Shown: positions 27,600 to 36,444, numbered from the stretch's first letter. The stretch is 64,000 nt of DNA from Streptomyces aurantiacus (GCF_001418335.1 NZ_LIPP01000096.1:1-64000), one strand, 5' to 3'. Program-made: numbers and translations. Notes: generated by a model from the sequence alone, not told the origin.

Positions 27600-27953
27600 T
27601 CAGTGGGAGTCGCTGCCCGGGTGGCAGGGGGCGCACTTGGCGGCGTCCGTCCACAGCGGCCAGTCGGCCTCCCAGCCGTCGGCGTCGATCAGGTCCGCCG
27701 TGCGCAGCACCGAGCCGTCGTCCTTGGTGTCGACCTCGGGTACGTGGTGCAGAAAATGACCGCCATTGAAGCGCTCGCACAGCTGCAGGTAGGTGACGGT
27801 GTCGAGGATGACCGTGTGGACGCTGATGTCGACCAGCGTGCTCGGGGCGAGCCCGAGACGCTCGCCCCGGTGGCGCATCGCAGTCAGCAAGTACGCGTAG
27901 CCCTGGTCGAGGACCACGGTTGCCATGACCGAGTCGTAGGGATAGTCCCGCAT
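27600..27953 (-). CDS. Hypothetical protein, 117 residues
   Basis: MRDYPYDSVMATVVLDQGYA, then LDTVTYLQLCERFNGGHFLH and WEADWPLWTDAAKCAPCHPG. Mildly acidic, soluble, with a C-terminal CxxCH that could bind metal (as haem-type CxxCH it would need export, and no signal peptide is seen). The frame is open upstream to about 28000 (ALWDKQVQLL), so the true start may lie further upstream. Not recognised. Confidence 0.5.
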   Translation of the reverse strand: MRDYPYDSVMATVVLDQGYAYLLTAMRHRGERLGLAPSTLVDISVHTVILDTVTYLQLCERFNGGHFLHHVPEVDTKDDGSVLRTADLIDADGWEADWPLWTDAAKCAPCHPGSDSH

Positions 27954-28156
27954 CAGGAGTTGGACCTGCTTGTCCCACAGGGCCGCCGGTACAACCGTCC
28001 CGGGCCTGGCGGGCCGTGCCGGTCGTCGGGACGACGGCCAAGGGGGATGCGGCGGTTGTCCCGGTTTCAGGATGACCAGGCCGATGTCGTCCGATGACGG
28101 GAGGGTAGGCTTCTGTCCTGTGAAGCGGCAGACCCTTGACGAGTGCCGACAGATCT

Positions 28157-28858
28157 TCAGTACACGGTGAGGCCGAAGTTCGACAGGACCTCCGCGACGG
28201 GCTGGTGGTAGGAGACCCCGCCGGAGGTGCAGTTGCCACTGGCTCCGACCAGAAAGCCGACGGCCAGGGTGCCGGAGTACGCCGGGGCCCCCGTGTCACC
28301 GGCCTCCGAACACGTGGTGGACCGGACCAGGCCATGGACGGCGCCCTCGGAGTAGTTGACTGTGGCATTGACCGCGGTCACCCTCCCGCAGTGGACCCCG
28401 CTGGTGCGACCGGCGTGGCAGAGCGACTGCCCGACCGCCGGGCTCGCCATCCCGGTGATGTCCTGGTAGACGCCCCCGCCCAGCGCGATGTCACCGGGCA
28501 GGTTCAGCGTGTTCGAGGTGTACCGGACCACCCCGTAGTCGTCGATGGGGAAAGATGCGCCGGCGGTGACCCCGACCTGCACGGTGCGGGCGGCGTCGGC
28601 GTACCAGGTGGTGGTGTGGGTGCCCGAGCAGTGGCCGACCATCACGCCGTAGAAGACGCCGTTGCCCGTCGCGTTGAAGCCGACGACGCATTGTGCGCCG
28701 GTGGCCGCGTAGAGCATGGTGCCGCCCCGGATCGTCGTCAGTTGCAGGGCGGCGGCGGACGCAACGGTGCCGAAGAGCAGGCTGACCACGGCCGTCACGG
28801 CTGTGGTCAGCATCGCCAGGCAAGTGCGCAGACGTCTCACGGCCCCTCCCAGGGTCAT
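28157..28858 (-). CDS. S1-family (streptogrisin-like) peptidase with Thr at the nucleophile
   Basis: 233 residues from ATG 28858: signal peptide (LAMLTTAVTAVVSLLFGTVA then SA), then a chymotrypsin-fold domain. His: GVMVGHCSG. Asp: PIDDYGVVRYT. The nucleophile region reads CSEAGDTGAPAYSG, where the family has GDSG: codon ACG (Thr) replaces Ser. Cys residues that pair in the family are kept. A Thr nucleophile is usually inactive in this fold, so this may be a binding pseudo-protease, a weakly active enzyme or a point mutant. ATG 28888 is an alternative start. No regulator is adjacent. Confidence 0.85.
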   Translation of the reverse strand: MTLGGAVRRLRTCLAMLTTAVTAVVSLLFGTVASAAALQLTTIRGGTMLYAATGAQCVVGFNATGNGVFYGVMVGHCSGTHTTTWYADAARTVQVGVTAGASFPIDDYGVVRYTSNTLNLPGDIALGGGVYQDITGMASPAVGQSLCHAGRTSGVHCGRVTAVNATVNYSEGAVHGLVRSTTCSEAGDTGAPAYSGTLAVGFLVGASGNCTSGGVSYHQPVAEVLSNFGLTVY

Positions 28859-29059
28859 CGGTGGTCCGGTACCGGACAGCTCCTTCATGGTGGAGGTACG
28901 GCGGGCGCGGCGACAGACGTACTCCGGCCGTCCCGCAACCCGCCGGGCTGAGAATCTCGTGGCGCTGCTCGCCAGCAGTGCCACCCAGCGCGCCCGGGAA
29001 GTCCCACGGCTTGATCAATCCGAAGACGGCGGTCAGCGTCTTCGCCCTCCTCCCGGGCA

Positions 29060-29190
29060 GACACGGCCGGATCAATACCGACGTGCTCGGTGTCATGACC
29101 CGTGACGCCGAAGAAGAGCAGCCCGCCGCGAGTGTCGGCCATGGCAACGACATCCTTGGCCAGCTCGTTCCACCCGCCGCCCTCGGGTGA
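29060..29190 (-). pseudogene. AlbA_2 (Schlafen-type) domain fragment
   Basis: GGGWNELAKDVVAMADTRGG followed by LLFFGVTGHDTEHVGIDP matches the start of AlbA_2/AAA_4 DNA-binding domains (LAKDVxAMANTRGG, FGV). Only about 45 codons remain; both ends are lost. Confidence 0.6.
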
Positions 29191-29211
29191 CCGGGGCAGA
29201 AACTACTTGGG

Positions 29212-29360
29212 CGCGGCTCTGTCTGAGTGAGTTCCCGCGTCAGGCTTGAAGTGCGTATATGTGCTGGCCGGGTGAGGGATGGAGTCGTTCGTGCTCTTGC
29301 TGCGTGTGGAAGATCCAGCAGTCGGGGAAGTCGCCGTTGCTGATGACGGTGCGGAGGTGA
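29212..29360 (-). pseudogene. ISKra4-type transposase tail, copy 1
   Basis: Minus-strand sequence equals the end of the fragment at 30.3-30.6 kb over about 147 nt (around 90% identical by eye): LRTVISNGDFPDCWIFHT-type sequence with changes. A direct repeat brackets the secreted-protein gene between the two copies. Confidence 0.65.
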
Positions 29361-29642
29361 GGCCGGCTTCGCGCCGTGAGGACCACCTGACGATGCCCCG
29401 AAAGCACGTCGAGCACGTGGACGGGCAGAGATCGAACTCGGCGGCCACCGCGACAACACCCGCCGCCGGGCGGCCAGGCTCACACCCCAACGCCGCGCAG
29501 ACTGCGACCCGCTCGGCATGCGCTGGTGGACGACCGCCGAAGAACGTTGATGTTCCCGGCTGGGGTCGGGCGGCCGGTGAAAGGCCCGGCGCTCCGTCCC
29601 TTGACCACGGTCCCGACCACCGCAGGTCAGGGTGGGTTGGTC

Positions 29643-30038
29643 TCAGATTGCCCGGAGGAGGTAACTGGTGCTGAGTCCGCTGGTGGAGCAGACGATGGTG
29701 CTCGAAGTCGCGGTGTAAGTGAAGCCCCGTGGGACGGTGCAGGCCCACAGGCCTGTCCTGGGCTGCACTACGTTATAGAGCGGGGCAAAGCCGCTGGTGG
29801 AGCAGGTCGTGGTGTTCGTGACCGAGGTGTACGTGTAGCCGGACGGAACCGTACAGGACAAGTAGGCGGCGGACACGTCCGACGAAGGCGAAGCCGGCAC
29901 TTCAGCCGCCGTAGTCGGTGCCTGGGCGGTGCCCGCGGCGCCAGCGACCCCTGCCATACAGACTTGGAGCACGAGCCCGCAGACCAGAGCGACAACCGCC
30001 ACCATGGCCCCGCGCAGCCGGGTTATCTGTAGCCTCAT
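29643..30038 (-). CDS. Secreted protein with two Cys-containing repeats
   Basis: 131 residues. A signal peptide ends about VAGAAGTA. After a Thr/Pro linker come two related units: CTVPSGYTYTSVTNTTTCST and CTVPRGFTYTATSSTIVCST, each with two Cys and a following SG. ATG 30038 has GGGAGG about 7 nt upstream. The repeats suggest a small disulfide-stabilised binding module. Function unknown. Both flanks carry ISKra4 fragments. Confidence 0.7.
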   Translation of the reverse strand: MRLQITRLRGAMVAVVALVCGLVLQVCMAGVAGAAGTAQAPTTAAEVPASPSSDVSAAYLSCTVPSGYTYTSVTNTTTCSTSGFAPLYNVVQPRTGLWACTVPRGFTYTATSSTIVCSTSGLSTSYLLRAI

Positions 30039-30291
30039 CTGTTCTCCCTCCCGATGGCCGTCTCCGTGGTGGACGGCTACTAGGGAGAGCCTCCTTCACA
30101 GCAGATACTCATGTCTTCGTCATTTCCAGTGAAAACCCCGTTCCACGGGTATGCCATTTCACCCATGTTGACAAAAGGAGTCAGATCGCGGTGGGTAGAC
30201 GGAGACGCCCGGAGCCCCGCCGACGCGCGAGCCCCCGGCACTCGATCCCCTGAGGTGCGCCCGTACGCCCGCCCCGCCCCTTCCTCTTCGG

Positions 30292-30592
30292 GCGCGGCTC
30301 TGTCTGAGTGAGTTCCCGGGCCAGTTGGAAGTGCGTATATGTGCTGGTCGGGTGAAGGATGGAGTCGTTCGTGCTCTTTCCGCGTGTGGAAGATCCAGCA
30401 GTCGGGGAAGTCACCGTTGCTGATGACGGTGCGGAGGGTGAGGACGGCTTCGGCGCCGGGGACGGTCCACCGGCTGCCGGTGATGTCGAGTCTGTCGGCG
30501 ACCGGATGGCGTGCTGCTCCTTCGACGGCGCCGCCGGCAATCGGCCAGCCCGCTAACAGGCCATGGTCGTAGGTGGCCTCTGTCCGGCCCAC
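30292..30592 (-). pseudogene. ISKra4-family transposase C-terminal fragment
   Basis: YDHGLLAGWPIAGGAVEGAA, DRLDITGSRWTVPGAEAVLT and LRTVISNGDFPDCWIFHTRK are close to the conserved end of ISKra4 transposases (GWPIATGVIEGACRH, RLDITGARWG, ALRSNGDFDAYW). The N-terminal two thirds are absent. Confidence 0.75.
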
Positions 30593-30824
30593 GGCCCATG
30601 GGACAGCTCAGCGAAACGAATTTCTGGTCCTGTCGCATCCGAGTTGGCGGTTTCTCACGGAGTCTCAGACGATGTGTCGGATTCTCAGTGCATCGCGGCC
30701 GGAGCGGAGGTTCTGCCTCCGAACGTGGGATTTGGTCTCACTTTGCTGGCCTCATTCTCACTGCACCTGTCGCGGTAGGTATGCGGCGCACCGTGGCTCG
30801 CTGAAGAAGAGACAAGGAAGACAC

Positions 30825-31249
30825 ATGGACCTGCACGGACATCTGGTGCTGTGGTGCGGGGTGTTCGGCATCGTAGCCTTGGTCGGCTACGCCCGATCGC
30901 CGGCCGGAATGCCCCGGGCTCAGCGGGCGGTGAGGGTCATGGGGCGGATCGAGGAGGTCCGCGAACCCAGGCACGGAAGCTCCCAGAAGGACTGGATACC
31001 CGTGGTCGTCTTCTTCCGGGACGTGTCCACCGGGCGGAGTTCACCGTGACGAACGACCGTGACCACGGTGAGAGGATCACGGTGGTCCGGGCGGGCGGCC
31101 GGGAGATCGGCGCCCGCTATCCGCGCGGGAGGCCTCATGCCTACATCTTCGTCGGCGTCCTCCGGGCAGGCCGACGCGGGCTCGGGTGGCCGAACCTCGC
31201 GGTCTTCCTGACCTACGCAGGTCTGGTGGTCTTCGCCACGATCGACTGA
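30825..31249 (+). pseudogene. DUF3592-like membrane protein, frameshifted
   Basis: ATG 30825 (AGGAAG upstream) begins MDLHGHLVLWCGVFGIVALV (membrane segment) and PAGMPRAQRAVRVMGRIEEV, with WIPVVVFFRDVSTGR. One base is missing near 31035; the next frame continues EFTVTNDRDHGERITVVRAG and ends in a second membrane segment AVFLTYAGLVVFATID. Two membrane helices around an extracellular beta domain fit DUF3592. Confidence 0.65.
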
Positions 31250-31291
31250 GGCCGGCCGTGGGCACTGATCGGCTTCGGCGGGCGCTGGACC

Positions 31292-31699
31292 ATGTCCGGT
31301 ACGTGCTACCTGCCGCCGAGCGTACGCGCGGTGAACCGTCGTATCGACGCGCTGAGCTCCCGACCCCCTGTTCAGGACCGTGTCATCGCCGTGCTCACGG
31401 ACACCAGCACCGACGAGGACGGCTACACCTCCACCAGCCACACACCGGTCATCGCCTTCAGCACCCACGAGGGCACGAGCGTCACCGCCTACTGCGCCGA
31501 CGAGCTGCCCGACCCGACGAACGCCTACGGCCGGGGCGCCACGATCCACTACACGCCCAACGACCCGCCGTGTTCACCCCCAACCTCGCGGCACAACACC
31601 GTTCCCGCGCACCGTTCCCGCGCACTCGACATCGCCTTCGGCGTCGTGGCGCTCCTGCTCGGCGTGGCGGCGGTCGTCGTCGGAGCGGTGCTGCTGTGA
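31292..31699 (+). CDS. DUF3592-like protein with internal 13-bp duplication
   Basis: 135 codons. RVIAVLTDTSTDEDGYTSTS, TPVIAFSTHEGTSVTAYCAD, ATIHYTPND and a C-terminal membrane segment (ALDIAFGVVALLLGVAAVVV) fit DUF3592. Between bases 31568 and 31624 the frame is wrong for about 19 residues. One base is missing near 31568, and a 13-bp tandem duplication (CACCGTTCCCGCG twice) brings it back. The first membrane helix and a good start are also lacking, so it may be a degraded copy of the preceding gene's family. Confidence 0.6.
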   Translation: MSGTCYLPPSVRAVNRRIDALSSRPPVQDRVIAVLTDTSTDEDGYTSTSHTPVIAFSTHEGTSVTAYCADELPDPTNAYGRGATIHYTPNDPPCSPPTSRHNTVPAHRSRALDIAFGVVALLLGVAAVVVGAVLL

Positions 31700-31737
31700 C
31701 GCCCGACGAGCGCTGTGTACGGAGGTATCGTCACCGC

Positions 31738-32070
31738 ATGGAACCACTCACGTTCGACTACGAGGACCTGCATGTGCGCGTGGACCGGGGGGTGTTCGAG
31801 CTGTTTCCGCTGAGGGGCAGCGACATGCCGCACACACTCCGGGTTCCGCTGCACCGGCTCGGGGTGCTGGTGCACTACAAGAAGCCGAACAAGCCGGGCG
31901 ATTTGATCTTCGGTGTCGTTGGTGACCCGAAGGCCGCCCTCTACGGTACCGACTTGGCGGCCTTCGGGTACAGCTCCACGACGGCGGCCCGGGTGCCGCG
32001 CAGCGACGAGCCGTTGTTCCGGGCGTACTTCACCGAAGTGGCCGCGCTCGCCGACCGACGGGCGGTGTGA
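31738..32070 (+). CDS. Hypothetical protein, paralogue A of a tandem pair
   Basis: 110 residues from ATG 31738: FDYEDLHVRVDRGVFELFPL, VPLHRLGVLVHYKKPNKPGD, LIFGVVGDP, and a C-terminal PRSDEPLFRAYFTEVAALAD. No known domain. The layout (beta-rich, then a short helix) is shared with the next gene, whose GTG starts one nt after this stop, so they are translated together and arose by duplication. Confidence 0.7.
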   Translation: MEPLTFDYEDLHVRVDRGVFELFPLRGSDMPHTLRVPLHRLGVLVHYKKPNKPGDLIFGVVGDPKAALYGTDLAAFGYSSTTAARVPRSDEPLFRAYFTEVAALADRRAV

Positions 32071-32071
32071 G

Positions 32072-32392
32072 GTGGAGCCGGTGGTCTTCGAGCACGGCAT
32101 TGTGCACATGCGGGTCGACCACGGCATCTTCGAACTGTTCCGGCGCAACCACACCATCGGCCCCTACCGGGCTCCGCTGAGCTGGGTCAAGGTGTGCGCC
32201 GAGGCCCGCAGGCGTGATGTCACCCGGCTGTACTTCGGTTACGTCGAGCAGCTCGACGAGCCGATCTACGCGAGCTCGGCGGCGTCCGGCCCCGTGCTCG
32301 CCAACGTCGAGATCCCGGCCACGGACGAGCCCCTGTATCGCGCCTACTTCACCCGGCTCGCCCACCTGTCCGACCGCCCGATCGCGCCGTAG
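32072..32392 (+). CDS. Hypothetical protein, paralogue B of a tandem pair
   Basis: 106 residues from GTG 32072: FEHGIVHMRVDHGIFELFRR, YRAPLSWVKVCAEARRRDVT, LYFGYVEQLDEPIYASSA, ATDEPLYRAYFTRLAHLSD. It aligns along its length with the preceding protein (HVRVD.GxFELF, DEPLxRAYFTxxAxLxDR). The conserved DEPLxRAYFT end may be an interaction segment. Not recognised as a known family. Confidence 0.7.
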   Translation: MEPVVFEHGIVHMRVDHGIFELFRRNHTIGPYRAPLSWVKVCAEARRRDVTRLYFGYVEQLDEPIYASSAASGPVLANVEIPATDEPLYRAYFTRLAHLSDRPIAP

Positions 32393-32642
32393 CCCCAAGG
32401 CTGGTCGCCCAGTGGCCTCCTGTTCCTCGCCCCGGCCACCGGGCGCGAGGACCGCGATCCTCTGGGCCGAGGCGCCCGTCGCTCCGTCGTGTCGCACTGT
32501 GTCATTCCAGCAGGTCGAGGGGATGAGACCAACCCTGTTCGGCAGCACCGTTGCAGAGGCCGTCCGGCCGGCGAGAAGTGCTTCGACCGACGGTGGCAGG
32601 GGCAGGTGTACAAGTCGGTGGCAGGCTGAACGGCGGTAAGGG

Positions 32643-32897
32643 ATGCCCGCGAGGGCACGGCTCTTCTGTCGTCGTATGCACCCGGAACCTCATCTGGACG
32701 CGAGCCGACGTCGTCCCGACCGCCTTGGGGCTACTCGCCCGACGGGAAGATCTACCCACTGGTCCTCCACGATGCGCGAACATGCTGTCTACGAGTCACG
32801 GCTTGGGCTGACGCGCCTGCTCCACGTCGGCTTCGACCAGGACGTTACGGCGGTCTTCGCCCAGCCGTTCCTGCGCGAGCGTGCGCGTCAGCCGTAG
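32643..32897 (+). pseudogene. TnsA-like endonuclease N-terminal fragment
   Basis: GRSTHWSSTMREHAVYESRL followed by GLTRLLHVGFDQDVTAVFAQ and PFL matches the N-terminal part of TnsA-like proteins (WSSTM..HVVYESRLEL, LLLADFD, AQPF). It is cut after about 25 codons past this and joined to the 3' end of the convergent gene. It is a second TnsA-like remnant, independent of the one at 19.8 kb. Confidence 0.6.
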
Positions 32898-33688
32898 AGG
32901 TTCGAGGCGACGGTCAGGAAGACGAGGAGGTTCGGCACGGTCTCGACCTTGGCGAGCGCCCAGGCTGTGGGCTGTCCGTGCTGCCGGACGGCCACGAAAC
33001 CGCCGCCGACATCGATCGTCGCGACGGCCGACCAGGGCAGGACCCCTTCGTGTCCGGTGGAGATACCGGTGGCGTCCACGCTGAACGGGCCGTGGCTCAC
33101 CTTCTGCCCCTCCCGGACCGCCTCCCACACCTTCTGGGCCTGGGCGCGGGCGATGGCCTCGGAGATCAGGGGAAGCCAGCTCCCGAAGTCGGCGAAGCGG
33201 GACGAAATCACCGCTCTGGTGCCGTTGGGCGCTACCAGGGTGGAGGTGTGCGTGGTGTTGAAAGGGGTCTTCGTGCCCTTGTAGATGATCACTTCCTGGA
33301 CGGTTTCCTGGTAATGGACCGCCTGGTCCCAGCGGACCGCGAACAACTGCCCGGCGCCCATGTCCACGAGCAGACCCCGCTCGAAGAGGTGCAGGCGTTG
33401 GCTGCCGAGTTTCTTCCGGAAGTTGGGGCTGTTGAGTAGGGCACCGATGGCCAGTGCGCTGCAGAGCAGCGGGTACATCCCGAGCACCCAGGTCACGAAG
33501 ACCCACAACAGGATGCCTCCGGTCGCCAGGCCGGCGATGCCGGTCAGGGAAGCGGCGATGAACAGTCCCCGGTACTTCTCCTGGACGTTGACCTCCTTAC
33601 TCGGCAGGAAGGTGTGTTCGAGTCGGCCGAAGCCTCTACGGGAAGCCAGTTGCGTGACTTCAGGGGACGGGGAACCCGGCACGCTCAT
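32888..33688 (-). CDS. DUF6585-like membrane protein
   Basis: 266 residues from ATG 33688 (GAGG 7 nt upstream). Two adjacent membrane segments near the N-terminus (AASLTGIAGLATGGILLWVF and VLGMYPLLCSALAIGALL), then a cytoplasmic PH-like beta domain: RLHLFERGLLVDM, IIYKGTKTPFNTTHTST, VISSRFADFGSWLPLISEAI and GVLPWSAVATIDV. This fits DUF6585. Role unknown. Confidence 0.75.
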   Translation of the reverse strand: MSVPGSPSPEVTQLASRRGFGRLEHTFLPSKEVNVQEKYRGLFIAASLTGIAGLATGGILLWVFVTWVLGMYPLLCSALAIGALLNSPNFRKKLGSQRLHLFERGLLVDMGAGQLFAVRWDQAVHYQETVQEVIIYKGTKTPFNTTHTSTLVAPNGTRAVISSRFADFGSWLPLISEAIARAQAQKVWEAVREGQKVSHGPFSVDATGISTGHEGVLPWSAVATIDVGGGFVAVRQHGQPTAWALAKVETVPNLLVFLTVASNLYG

Positions 33689-33734
33689 ACAGGGGCCTCG
33701 GTCTCGTTTCGGAGCGACACTCGTCAAGGCCGCT

Positions 33735-34871
33735 TCAGCTGGTCGCGTGGTCAATGAGCCGAGCGAGCAGACGGGTGCGGGGCACCATCTGGGCGATCTC
33801 GACGTACTCGGTGTCCGCGTGCGCGCCACCGCCCACGGCGCCCAGGCCGTCCAGCGTCGGACAGCCCGCCCCCGCGGTGTAGTTGCCGTCCGAGGCACCG
33901 CCGACGCCGAGCCCCCGCAGCGGTTCCTGGCCCAGTTCCGCGGCGATTCGGGAGGCGAGGGCGAACAGTTCGGCGGAGGACTCCGGTTCCATCGGCGGCC
34001 TTCTCCTGCCGCCCAGTACCTCCAGTCGGGCTCCGGGCAGCCGGGCGACGAGCCCCCGCATGCACTTGTCTATCCGGTCCTGCGCCGCCAGGGTCGGCAC
34101 GCGCACATCCACCGACACCTTCGCCAGCGCGGGCACTGTGTTGAGGGTGGTGCCGGCCGCCAGCAGGGTGGGCGTGATCGTCGGCGCTCCCAGGACGGGG
34201 CAGGTGGCACCGGTAGTGCCCATTGAGCCTGCGAGGTCGGCGACGGCCAGGACCTGGTGAGCGGCCTCGATCACGGCGTTGACCCCCTTCTGCGGTTCCA
34301 GGCCCGCGTGTGCGGCACGGCCGTGCACTACGACCTCATACCGCGAAGTGCCCTTACGGGCGATCTTGAGCGCGCCTTCCTCGTCCGCGGACGCCTCCAT
34401 CACCAAGGCGGCTGCGCACCCCCGCGCGGATTCCTCGATCAGCTGCCGGGAGGTCGGTGAGCCGACCTCCTCGTCCCCGTTGACCAGTACACACACCCCG
34501 TCCAGGGAGGGCAGGGAGGACAGCGCGTGGAACATCTGCACCAGGCCCGCCTTCATGTCCAGGACCCCGGGTCCACGGGCGACCCCGTCGACCACCGACC
34601 AGGGATGGTTCCGGAGCGAGCCCATGGACCACACCGTGTCGTGGTGTCCCACCAGCAGGACCCGCGGAGTGCCGAAGCTCCACCGCAGATGGGTCACACC
34701 GTCGATCACGAACACCTCCGGCCCGGCCCCCAACAGCCTGGCCCCCAGGGCGCCGACCACCTCGGCGCTGCGCGCCACCGCCGCGTGGTCCGCCGAGAAG
34801 GACTCGCAGAGTACGAGGTCCTCCAGATCGGCCAGCATCGCCGGCAACGCGAGCGCGGCCCCGCGGGTCAT
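33735..34871 (-). CDS. M20-family metallopeptidase (CPG2-like)
   Basis: 378 residues. Zn-binding pattern of the M20 family: LLVGHHDTVW (His, Asp), GPGVLDMKAG (bridging Asp), NGDEEVGS (Glu pair), MEASADEE (Glu/Asp) and GGGAHADTEYV (last His). The lid domain has GRAAHAGLEPQKGVNAV. It resembles carboxypeptidase G2-type enzymes that remove C-terminal Glu from folates or peptides; the actual substrate is open. Start ATG 34871. Divergent from a LysR gene 233 nt away, with regularly spaced TGCAT sites between them. Confidence 0.88.
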   Translation of the reverse strand: MTRGAALALPAMLADLEDLVLCESFSADHAAVARSAEVVGALGARLLGAGPEVFVIDGVTHLRWSFGTPRVLLVGHHDTVWSMGSLRNHPWSVVDGVARGPGVLDMKAGLVQMFHALSSLPSLDGVCVLVNGDEEVGSPTSRQLIEESARGCAAALVMEASADEEGALKIARKGTSRYEVVVHGRAAHAGLEPQKGVNAVIEAAHQVLAVADLAGSMGTTGATCPVLGAPTITPTLLAAGTTLNTVPALAKVSVDVRVPTLAAQDRIDKCMRGLVARLPGARLEVLGGRRRPPMEPESSAELFALASRIAAELGQEPLRGLGVGGASDGNYTAGAGCPTLDGLGAVGGGAHADTEYVEIAQMVPRTRLLARLIDHATS

Positions 34872-35022
34872 CGGTCCCGACCCATCTCAACTCCTTTTCG
34901 TAGAAACACACTTCCCCCTCGGATCTCGTGGGCCATTGGAGAGCGGCGGCGCTTGTCCCCCTCAAAGCACCGCCGCGTGAACGACGTTAGGGCGGGGCAA
35001 GGCATTCCACCAGCGACTGGAT

Positions 35023-35054
35023 TGCATGGGATCTATGCATCTGAGGAATGCATT
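35023..35054. promoter_or_regulatory. Three TGCAT sites at 13-nt spacing
   Basis: TGCAT at 35023, 35036 and 35049. The first pairs with ATGCA at 35035-35039 as TGCAT-N7-ATGCA, a T-N11-A type LysR box. Equal spacing suggests a LysR tetramer binding array about 60 nt before the LysR start. Confidence 0.6.
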
Positions 35055-35104
35055 GGGGCAAGATGGTGAGGGCCGGAGGAGAGGACCTCGGACGAGGGAG
35101 GAAC

Positions 35105-35989
35105 GTGTTCGAGATCGACGCGCTGCGGCTGCTCGTGGCCGTGGCCGAGACCGGATCGTTCACGAAAGCGGCGGCCCGGCTCAACTACACGCAGTCCGCG
35201 GTGTCCCGGCGGATCGCTGCGCTGGAACAGCGGGCGGGTGGGCCGCTGTTGGAACGGCTCCCTCGGGGCGTACGGCTGAATCCCGCAGGCCGTGCCCTGC
35301 AGCGGCACGCCATGGAGGTGCTCGACCGGCTGTCGCGGGCGGAGCGGGAACTGGCCGTGCTGCACGCGGGCCACGGCGGGCTGCTGCACATCGGCGCATT
35401 CGCCACCGCCAACATCTCGCTGGTTCCCACCGCCCTGCGGGCACTCCAGGACGCCAGGCCGGATGTCGAGGTCGTCGCGGTCGAGGGCCCGACCGACACG
35501 CTGATGGCCCGCCTCGCGGACGGGGCGCTGGACCTCGCCGTCGTCAGCGACTACCCGTCCGGTCTGCCGTCTGCCGACGGCGTCACGACGACCGTGTTGT
35601 GCGAGGACGAGCTGTTCGTCGCTCTCCCGCGGGGGCACCGCCTGGCCGGAGCCAGGACGATCGACCTGCGTGAACTGCGCGACGAAGCCTGGCTCCAGAA
35701 CGCGTACGGCGACCGTCCCACCATGCTCGCCGACGCCTTCGCCAGGGCGGCCTTCACCCCCAGGAAGATCATCCGGATCGCGGAGTGGTCCGGGAAGTTC
35801 GGCTACGTGGCCGCCGGGCTGGGGGTGGCGCTGGTCCCCTCGCTGGCCGCCTGGGCAGTCCCCGACGAACTCGTCCTGTGCAGCCTCACCGACCCAGCCC
35901 TGCGCCGGACCGTACATGTGGCGCTGCCTGCCGCCCCACTACCGGCGGCGCTGAAACTGCGAGATCTGCTGCGCGACGCCGTTGACTGA
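35105..35989 (+). CDS. LysR-family transcriptional regulator
   Basis: 294 residues from GTG 35105 with GGGAGG just upstream. HTH: GSFTKAAARLNYTQSAVSRR. Effector domain with HIGAFATANISLVPTALRAL, LDLAVVSDYPSG and GYVAAGLGVALVPSLAAW. Likely controls the divergent M20 peptidase and itself. Confidence 0.9.
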   Translation: MFEIDALRLLVAVAETGSFTKAAARLNYTQSAVSRRIAALEQRAGGPLLERLPRGVRLNPAGRALQRHAMEVLDRLSRAERELAVLHAGHGGLLHIGAFATANISLVPTALRALQDARPDVEVVAVEGPTDTLMARLADGALDLAVVSDYPSGLPSADGVTTTVLCEDELFVALPRGHRLAGARTIDLRELRDEAWLQNAYGDRPTMLADAFARAAFTPRKIIRIAEWSGKFGYVAAGLGVALVPSLAAWAVPDELVLCSLTDPALRRTVHVALPAAPLPAALKLRDLLRDAVD

Positions 35990-36444
35990 ACCGTCCTCGG
36001 AGCGATCAGCCGGTATACAAGGTCGCAGACGTGGCCGGTGCGCTGCCCCTGGCCCTGCGCGGTTCGACGCAGTCGGAACAGGTTGCGGTGGCGGCGCGGG
36101 GCCACGACCGGTCCCCGGTGCTGGTCGCGGTCCCGCCAGCGTGAAGGCTAGTTACGTGCGTTCAGCAGCAGCGGCCGGAGAAGGACGCGGCAGCCCCGCA
36201 TCGGCGCAGACCCCTGGTTCCAGGGACGACGGCCTTCAGCCCGGGCGCACCGTGCCGTCCTGCTTCACAATGGTCACGATCCCGGCTCTGCCCACGATGT
36301 TCCGGCATCATCGCGGCCGACAAGACAACCTGCTTCAGCAGCCCGCCCTGGAAGTTGCCGATCTGCAGGCAGGACGAGACCAGAAGCGTGCGTCCGTCGC
36401 GTCCGCTTCCGTCTCCTTGCGGGGCGGCTCCCTGGTCCGGGCGG
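35990..36444. other. 455-nt stretch without an intact gene
   Basis: The left half shows nothing. In the right half the minus strand reads SCLQIGNFQGGLLKQVVLSA and, in another frame, NIVGRAGIVTIVKQDGTVRP and a stop, which looks like the broken end of a protein I cannot name. Confidence 0.4.
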
